Source of the DNA: Verrucomicrobiales bacterium
Lineage (GTDB): Bacteria > Verrucomicrobiota > Verrucomicrobiia > Verrucomicrobiales > DEV007
Direction: 5' to 3'
DNA: 50,720 bases
Assembly (NCBI GenBank): GCA_029213195.1
Contig: JARGNI010000041.1
Location: forward strand, 1 to 50,720
Below are positions 45,454 through 50,720 of this stretch, in pieces. The notes beneath the pieces were generated by a model. The model was not told the DNA's origin and did no database searches. It was given only the letters and a program-made list of their open reading frames with translations. Each line of letters opens with the position of its first letter. The first letter of the stretch is position 1. The position numbers and the translations under genes were made by a program.

Positions 45454-47298
45454 CTACGGCTTCTCCATCCGGAAAGAGTCAAAGAGCTGCCCCTCGAGGT
45501 CGTAGGCTTTGAATTCGAGCGTTTTTCCGTTGATCCATACCATCGAGTAGTGGTGCCCCCGGCGCACGATCAATTCGAAGGGAGTCCGAAACGGCCCCGG
45601 AGTTTCGAGATGACCACCCCCACCACCTGTAATCATGTAGATCGGTGCCTCTTTCTCCGCAGGCATGCCATTTCGTATCGGCCAGGTCCGCTCGTAGGAA
45701 TGGATATGCCCGTTCCAAACGATGTCGACGCCATACTTGTCATAGAGAGGCGCTAGTTTCCTCGCATTGATATCGCCGCGCGAACTGACATTCTTCTTCC
45801 AGAGATCGCCATAGTCATTCTCGTCCGAGGAATAGACTGGGTGATGATGACTGACAAATTTCCAAATCGCGTCGCACTCGCTGAGTTCTTTCTCGAGCCA
45901 CTCATACTGCTCCGATCCGGGTCCGCATTTCTTGTTGGTGTCCAACATGAAAAAGCGGGCATCCCCGTGTTGAAAGGTGTAATAATATTCCGGATCCGGA
46001 AGCGACATATAATGATAGTAGTGAGAGGCATTCTGCTCGTGATTTCCGAGAACTGGAAATAGAGCGACACGTGAAGTCAGCGGTTTCATGCTTGCAAAAA
46101 ACTGCTCCACCCACTGTTTCTTGATTTTGCCGGTCGAAACCAAGTCACCGGGGTGAAGGAGAAAATTCGGGCGCTGATTCCAGGCTTGCTTGGCGAGATT
46201 TCCTGATACCTCCGGATTCCCCTGGGTATCGCTGATCACGGCAAAGGCAAAGGGCACCCCAGGCCCCGCATCGGTTTGAAACGTGAAAACCTCCGAATCG
46301 ACTGTGTTCCCCCCATGAGTGGAAGAAGTTCGATAAAAATACTGGGTGCCAGGTTTCAAGCCCGTGAGAGGAATTTCATGGATGCCTTTCCTGGAAGCAA
46401 TGGCAGAAGTCTGATTTTTGCACTCAGCATCTTCGCCGTAATGAACAACACCTTCCGAAGGAAGACTGGTTTCCCACATGACCGTAATTCCCGTCTGAGT
46501 CACCCATTGCAAATATGGGTCGACGACAGAGGTGAACGGAAGCTGGATCGACTCGGGCACCTCCGCTTCTATCCAGTCGGCATTGTGATCGAATTCCTGC
46601 TGAATCCATTCGGCTTTCGCAGCTTGTTGATAGACGTGAGCAGAAATGAGTTGTCCCTGGTGAGGAAAATTCTCATTGCTGTCAAAATAGCCGCCGAGAC
46701 TGAGATGCGTTTTCTCCGAATAGACGATATCACTTCCGGGACTCGCGTCCGTGCCTTCCTCTTTCCCGTTCACATAGAGCTTCAGCTCGGAACCGTCGTA
46801 GGTAGCTGCCACGTGATAGAGCTTTCCCAATTCATAGGAGGTCTTTGACCTGAGGGTGATCAGCTTCCCATCTCCATCATTCGTTTCTTCAGTTGAGAGA
46901 CTGACGCAAAATTTTTCCTCATCATAGCCCAGCACCCAACCTTTTTCGTAGCCCCCATTGTCTTCCTGGGAACCGATCAGCCCACCATATCGTTGAGGAG
47001 AGTGAACGCTGCACCAGACTGCGAGCGTAAAGCCTTTCTTCGGCAAGTCCTCGGGCGCTGATACGTGGGGCGTAATCCCCGTCCCCTTCAAAAAGAGACC
47101 TCGCTCTGTTTTGAGAAACTGATCCGATGAGAGAGGGAGATCAGGCCCCTGCTGCGCGGTGAGCCGACCATTCTCAAGAAATGTAGCCTTTAAGGACCAA
47201 TGGAAGACAGGATCTGGACCGTCGTGCCCGAGTGCCAGCGTTGCAACAGCCAACGAGAAAACGACAAGGACTTGCGAGACACGAGCATCAATCGACAT
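45454..47298 (-). CDS. Secreted LamG / purple-acid-phosphatase-like metallophosphoesterase
   Basis: Protein of 614 aa from ATG 47298 (signal VSQVLVVFSLAVATLALG). Residues about 30-230 form a LamG-type jelly roll (FTLAVWCSVHS, ATYDGSELKLYVNGKEEGTD, LSLGGYFDSNENFPHQGQL). A fibronectin-III-like purple-acid-phosphatase N-domain follows (ITVMWETSLPSEGVVHYGED, LTGLKPGTQYFYRTSS). The dimetal catalytic domain has FAVISDTQGN, LHPGDLVSTG, VLGNHEQN, FVSHHHPVYS and WNGHIHSYERTWP, the complete metallophosphoesterase set. It should hydrolyse phosphate esters outside the cytoplasm. The lectin-like domain suggests anchoring to glycans. It is divergent from the selenoprotein gene, with about 100 bp between start codons. 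Confidence 0.9.
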   Translation of the reverse strand: MSIDARVSQVLVVFSLAVATLALGHDGPDPVFHWSLKATFLENGRLTAQQGPDLPLSSDQFLKTERGLFLKGTGITPHVSAPEDLPKKGFTLAVWCSVHSPQRYGGLIGSQEDNGGYEKGWVLGYDEEKFCVSLSTEETNDGDGKLITLRSKTSYELGKLYHVAATYDGSELKLYVNGKEEGTDASPGSDIVYSEKTHLSLGGYFDSNENFPHQGQLISAHVYQQAAKAEWIQQEFDHNADWIEAEVPESIQLPFTSVVDPYLQWVTQTGITVMWETSLPSEGVVHYGEDAECKNQTSAIASRKGIHEIPLTGLKPGTQYFYRTSSTHGGNTVDSEVFTFQTDAGPGVPFAFAVISDTQGNPEVSGNLAKQAWNQRPNFLLHPGDLVSTGKIKKQWVEQFFASMKPLTSRVALFPVLGNHEQNASHYYHYMSLPDPEYYYTFQHGDARFFMLDTNKKCGPGSEQYEWLEKELSECDAIWKFVSHHHPVYSSDENDYGDLWKKNVSSRGDINARKLAPLYDKYGVDIVWNGHIHSYERTWPIRNGMPAEKEAPIYMITGGGGGHLETPGPFRTPFELIVRRGHHYSMVWINGKTLEFKAYDLEGQLFDSFRMEKP

Positions 47299-47402
47299 GA
47301 TCAAGAGTTAGCAAGATTCTCTCGATTCACAATACAGAAACATTTCGTCGATTTCGCTGCTTCCTCACGAAACCCAGACGGCATCCTGGAGTTTAATGAG
47401 GC

Positions 47403-48821
47403 ATGATCGCAAAACTCTTTTTCGCTTCGGCTTTGTCGCTTGGACTGACCCTCATGCCTGCGTTCTCTCAGAGAGGCGGCAAAGGCAGCGGAAGTCCTCT
47501 GCCTTTACAGGGAAAACCACTCCCCGAGGTGATCGCCTACGATGAATCCGGAGCTGAGTTCCCCCTTCTCCAGAAGACCAGGGATCGGTATACCGTCATT
47601 GTCTTCGGCTGCCTGACGTGACCCCCATTCATGCGTAATGTCCCCGGTCTGGAGACAGTCTATCTTGATTACAAGGAAAAGGGCGTTGATTTTTTCTATG
47701 TCTACAAGAGCCTGGCCCACCCGGAGAAAAGCGGCTTTGTTCAACCCGTCACCCTTGAGGAACGCCTCTCACACATCGAAGCAGCCAAGAGGCAACTAGG
47801 TACCGAAATACCCTGGTTGGCGGACTCGATGACCAATCAACTGAAGCACGCCTTCGGCGATCGTAACAACTCGGAGTTCGTCATCTCTCCGGAAGGAAAA
47901 GTGATCATCGCACGAAGTTGGAGCAGCCCTTCCCAACTCCGTTCCGATCTGGTGGAACTGGTAGGAAAGTCGGAGACGACGACGGCGATTTCCGATCTCG
48001 AACTCAAGATTTCCACGGCAATCCCTCAGAAGCCTGAAAAAGTTGCGACAGGAGTCATCCCACGAGTCGAACGTCCTTCAGGAGCCATTGCCCTGATCAG
48101 CAAGAGCATTCCCTCTTCCGATTTGAGAGAAGCCCCCCGATCTTCGAAAGAAACCGATTCGCCTTCTCATCCGCTCTACGCCAAACTGCGTGTCGAAGCC
48201 ACCCCCACCACGTTCAGCGCTGGAAGCACCGGCACCCTGTATCTCGGCTTTCACCTAGACCCGATCTATCCCGTTCACTGGAATAATCTCGCGGCTCCCC
48301 TGACTTTCACGATCGCCCTCCCGAGTGGAGTTACCCTTTCCAAAGCCAGCGGCACAGCTGACATTCCTGAAAACACACCTGCCGACTCGGATCCTCGAGA
48401 GTTTCTTCTCGACTTCGAAATCGGAGAAGAAGTTGATCTCAACGAACCCCTGAATCTCACAGTAAACTACTTCGCCTGTGACGACGACGATCAATGGTGC
48501 AAGGCAGTGACCCAAGTCTACGAAATCTTTTTGAAGACAGATCGCGATGCAGGTCGAGTCCAAGCCGGAGGAAAGCGGACCGGGAACGATCGAGGCAAGG
48601 GTCGTGGCCAAGCCCCCCAGGGCGGAAGCCCCCAGATGCCAAGCATCGCCGAAATGATGGAACGAATGGATCAAGACGGGAATGGAATCGTGAGCAAGCA
48701 GGAAGCGCGGGGCCCCTTTCAAATGCACTTCGACCGACTCGACACGAATGAAGACGGAGGACTGGATGAAACTGAGCTGAAGACGATGCAGGAGCGAAGG
48801 CAGCAGATGCGCCGCCGATGA
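47403..48821 (+). CDS. Deiodinase-like selenoprotein (Sec73) fused to DsbD-alpha-like and EF-hand domains
   Basis: One gene of 472 aa if TGA 47619-47621 is read as selenocysteine. ORF 47403-47621 and the open frame up to 48821 are in the same frame and joined only by this TGA. Signal peptide: MIAKLFFASALSLGLTLMPAF. The thioredoxin fold (about 45-190) has FGC70LTU73PPFMRNVPGL; vertebrate iodothyronine deiodinases read FGSCTUPPFM at their active site and EAHP about 30 residues later, here LAHPEKSGF (H106). C70 and U73 make a CxxU motif. Residues about 257-377 resemble the DsbD N-terminal (alpha) domain, with C359-x6-C366 (YFACDDDDQWCKAV). Two EF-hand loops end the protein (about 423-434, 447-458). 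A SECIS-like hairpin follows the TGA. The start ATG 47631 of an ordinary gene call would lose signal and active site. Function is inferred: an exported thiol or selenol redox enzyme, not proven deiodinase. Confidence 0.85.
47619..47621 (+). other. In-frame TGA read as selenocysteine (Sec73)
   Basis: The TGA falls exactly where deiodinase-like relatives have Sec or Cys (FGxxT-U/C-PPF). It is followed by C, as in known bacterial Sec codons, and there is no other stop in the frame from 47403 to 48819. Confidence 0.85.
47639..47657 (+). promoter_or_regulatory. Bacterial SECIS-like hairpin
   Basis: TGTCCCCGGTCTGGAGACA folds with TGTC(47639-47642)/GACA(47654-47657), a bulged A47653, CC/GG, and a loop CGGTCT. 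The loop GGUC (47646-47649) matches the GGUC of the E. coli fdhF SECIS loop. The loop G lies 24 nt after the TGA, inside the 16-37 nt range typical of bacterial SECIS elements. SelB would bind it and deliver Sec-tRNA. Confidence 0.7.
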
Positions 48822-49156
48822 TCTCGACGGGAAGCCCCCGGGATGACAATTAAGGCAAAGGATGGGATCGATCTCGTACTGGCAACCGCAAATAGTTCCA
48901 ACAGAACCCAACAGGCAGGGCGGCATCTATCGAGGGTGCCAAGTCGAGGTTGGTTGGCTCAGTTATCGGACAACAATGGCTTTTTCGCCGAGGAGAGTGA
49001 GAATCCTTGCCGCACTCAAAAACCATTTCGCCTTGAGTCTCGACTGAGTTTGAGATAAGAAATATTTAGCTTTGTTAGTAGATCAGAGACCCTCTGTGCT
49101 CCTGAACCCAGGCGCAGAAAATCCCTCCCGAGGACGCCACAATATTCTCCCTCTCC
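48822..49156. other. 335-bp intergenic region, no gene seen
   Basis: It lies between the selenoprotein gene and the SHD1-LamG gene on the same strand. A 71-codon frame at 48843-49058 has no signal, motif or ribosome binding site and is probably chance. An A/T-rich stretch around 49056-49080 could include a promoter for the next gene. Confidence 0.5.
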
Positions 49157-50479
49157 ATGATTCAAGTGCCCCTCGAGAGAAAACCGATCTTTTGGCGCCT
49201 CTTCGGGATTTGTCTCGTCTCCCTTGTTTCATGCCCCGACTCGAGCTGGTCGCAAGCTGGGATAGACGATGACTTCCGCACCTTCACCGACAAACAGGGA
49301 CGTGAGGTGACAGCTCGGGTAATCTCGATTTCCGATGACCGAAAAGTGCTGACCATGGCCGGCGAGGCCGGGGAGAGTTACGATCTCACGATCGTAAAGT
49401 TGTGTCTGGACGATCAACAGTATCTGAAGGAGTGGCTGAGCGATCGGCCAACGATGTCGAATTTTCGAATTGGAGTCGAGATCGAGAAAGTTCGAGGAAA
49501 GACCACGGAGCGCTCAAGGTCGGGAGATGATCGTTTTGAAACCGAGTTCCCCGCCTTCAAGATTCAGATAGGAAATCTTTCCCGTAGCACCCTGAAATCC
49601 CCTGTCGTGGAATATTTAATCGCGAAACGAGACCTGGTCGAAATGTATCGTGTGGGCGGACGTCTTTTTTCGCGGAACACCTTTGTGCAGGATTCTCCGC
49701 CAGAAGTGATCTGGAAAGAAAAGAAATTGGAAGATCTCGCTTTCAACCGCGAAGTCGAGTTTGTCACCGATTATGTGGAAATCGATCAAGTCTACAATAA
49801 GGGATCGAAACCGGATGCAGAAGATATCCTCATCGGTTTGATCCTCCGCGTACGTGACAGCTGGGGAAACCTAATCGGAGAATACACCAGCTCGAATCCC
49901 AGGATTGCGGACAAAGAATGGACCGCCTTTATCCCCGACGAAGGATCTCGGGTCATCAAGACTCGAAATTTGTTGGAGATGCCCAATTTACTTCAACAAG
50001 GAGACGTCTTGGCATCAGACTTGGCTCCCTCGTTTGCCGGCAAGTCAGTAAAGATCTCGGCGTCGGTGACCCTCAACGAGGATGAACCTTCTGGAGTTCT
50101 CTTTCAGATGGGCGGTCACTTCCGAGGCGTTGCCATAGAAATCCAGAGAGGACGTCTCAGTTGGTGGGTACGTCGGCTCGAAAATGAGACCAACACCAGG
50201 GTGTTTTCGGTCAATATGCCGATCTCAGATCTGCCCGATGATGAATTCCTCCTCGAGGTCACTCTCGATAATGAAGAAATGACTCTTTCGATCGACGGGC
50301 AAGAACAGGGCACCCGTCCATCTCCAGGACTATTGAACCTGCAGCCAAGAGGTTCGTTTTCGGTAGGCCACCAGGTCAGCAACCCGGTGGCACCTCAGTC
50401 CTCTGGCAGCAACTTCACGGGAGAAATCCGTGATGTCCGCATCGAGGTCGGCGAATCGCAAGCGCCCCCCGCTTTCTGA
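49157..50479 (+). CDS. Secreted SHD1-like / LamG-like domain protein
   Basis: Protein of 440 aa with signal peptide (WRLFGICLVSLVSCPDSSWS). Residues about 38-95 form an SHD1/SLA1-like module, FRTFTDKQGREVTARVISIS followed by LCLDDQQYLKEWL, a repeat common in exported PVC proteins and of unknown binding role. The middle (about 100-290) is beta-rich with no recognised family. The C-terminal about 150 residues look like a concanavalin/LamG fold (KISASVTLNEDEPSGVLFQM, FLLEVTLDNEEMTLSIDGQE, GEIRDVRIEVG). No catalytic motif. It is the last complete gene in the window; the 241 bp after it hold a small palindrome (TCGAAGTGAACTTCGA, 50486-50501) but no other feature. Confidence 0.72.
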   Translation: MIQVPLERKPIFWRLFGICLVSLVSCPDSSWSQAGIDDDFRTFTDKQGREVTARVISISDDRKVLTMAGEAGESYDLTIVKLCLDDQQYLKEWLSDRPTMSNFRIGVEIEKVRGKTTERSRSGDDRFETEFPAFKIQIGNLSRSTLKSPVVEYLIAKRDLVEMYRVGGRLFSRNTFVQDSPPEVIWKEKKLEDLAFNREVEFVTDYVEIDQVYNKGSKPDAEDILIGLILRVRDSWGNLIGEYTSSNPRIADKEWTAFIPDEGSRVIKTRNLLEMPNLLQQGDVLASDLAPSFAGKSVKISASVTLNEDEPSGVLFQMGGHFRGVAIEIQRGRLSWWVRRLENETNTRVFSVNMPISDLPDDEFLLEVTLDNEEMTLSIDGQEQGTRPSPGLLNLQPRGSFSVGHQVSNPVAPQSSGSNFTGEIRDVRIEVGESQAPPAF

Positions 50480-50720
50480 CCTAATCGAAGTGAACTTCGA
50501 GGGGGGCTCCTGTTCGACTCGAAAAAGCGGGGAGAGAATGCTCCTGCAATCTCACAACCATGTTTCCGCTCCACTGATGCCTCTTCAGAAGATCCTCTGC
50601 AGCAATCGTCTCGACCAGATTCGACATTAGCCGAAGAAGGCCGTGGGAGTATGTGCCTCAGCAATCTGACCTGATCCCGGAGGTGGGACACTTCAAAACT
50701 AAGGTCCTGCCGGTGTTATG

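Noticed and set aside
47403-47621. Nonsense mutation (pseudogene) instead of Sec codon
   Set aside because: The only stop is at the exact Sec/Cys position of the family, the rest of the frame is intact for 399 codons, and a SECIS-like hairpin follows. It remains the main alternative if the genome lacks Sec genes.
47631-48821. A separate gene starting at ATG 47631
   Set aside because: It would begin four codons after the TGA, within the thioredoxin fold, without signal peptide or active site; readthrough at TGA explains both ORFs better.
48843-49058. A possible 71-aa gene
   Set aside because: It has no motif, signal or ribosome binding site, and lies in an otherwise noncoding gap.
50486-50501. 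Palindrome TCGAAGTGAACTTCGA as a terminator
   Set aside because: It has a 6-bp stem just after the stop of the last gene but no U-tract and low GC in the stem; too weak to call.
50395-50691. A 98-codon minus-strand ORF at the window end
   Set aside because: It overlaps the end of the SHD1-LamG gene and has no recognisable features.

Overview
The window looks like a chromosomal segment of a PVC-superphylum bacterium, most likely Verrucomicrobiota (Planctomycetota is the alternative). The evidence is gene content: cytochrome-type DUF1592/DUF1587/DUF1588/DUF1585 proteins paired with Tat-exported DUF1552 proteins, a PSCyt1-DUF1549-DUF1553 protein coupled to a DUF1501 protein, several formylglycine sulfatases, a DUF4838 protein, SHD1-like and LamG domains, and EF-hands added to exported enzymes. 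Most products carry Sec, Tat or lipoprotein signals. No tRNA, rRNA, CRISPR array or phage was recognised.

Layout. 1-4.2 kb: tail of an unidentified gene, then DUF1592-DUF1552 pair 1. 4.4-9.9 kb: DUF4838 lipoprotein, sulfatase, PQQ-type beta-propeller. 10.0-10.5 kb: a decayed sulfatase. 10.4-14.3 kb (minus): an esterase and two tandem paralogues of an unknown exported family. 14.2-14.9 kb: a RAYT/IS200-like transposase gene flanked by roughly 85-bp REP-like inverted repeats. 15.0-18.9 kb (minus): DUF1592-DUF1552 pair 2. 19.3-25.6 kb: HAD-like protein, PSCyt1/DUF1501 pair with ATGA overlap, lipoprotein amidohydrolase. 25.7-32.0 kb (minus): small TerB-like protein, an unusually long pyruvate:ferredoxin oxidoreductase, an EF-hand alpha/beta hydrolase. 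32.1-37.4 kb: sulfatase-VCBS fusion, beta-propeller protein, EF-hand serine hydrolase. 37.5-41.9 kb: membrane-anchored glutamate-synthase-like flavoprotein, unknown protein, another sulfatase. 41.9-45.3 kb (minus): DUF1592-DUF1552 pair 3. 45.4-50.5 kb: LamG/purple-acid-phosphatase-like protein, a selenoprotein gene read through an in-frame TGA, and an SHD1-LamG protein.

The most interesting locus is 47403-48821. Two ORFs in the same frame are separated by one TGA that lies exactly at the active-site position of an iodothyronine-deiodinase-like thioredoxin fold (FGCLT-U-PPF, followed by an AHP motif). A hairpin with a GGUC-containing loop sits 24 nt downstream, as expected of a bacterial SECIS. 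The full protein (472 aa, Sec73) would be exported and joins a CxxU redox centre to a DsbD-alpha-like domain with its own Cys pair and to two EF-hands. The second notable locus is the RAYT element: its left inverted repeat supplies the start codon and N-terminal signal-peptide residues of the neighbouring gene.

Together the exported enzymes suggest a life on sulfated, decorated polysaccharides, with multihaem-like PSCyt/DUF1592 proteins and their Tat-exported partners of unknown function alongside. PFOR and the glutamate-synthase-like flavoprotein are the main cytoplasm-facing metabolic genes. The polysaccharide link is inferred from gene families, not shown by the sequence.
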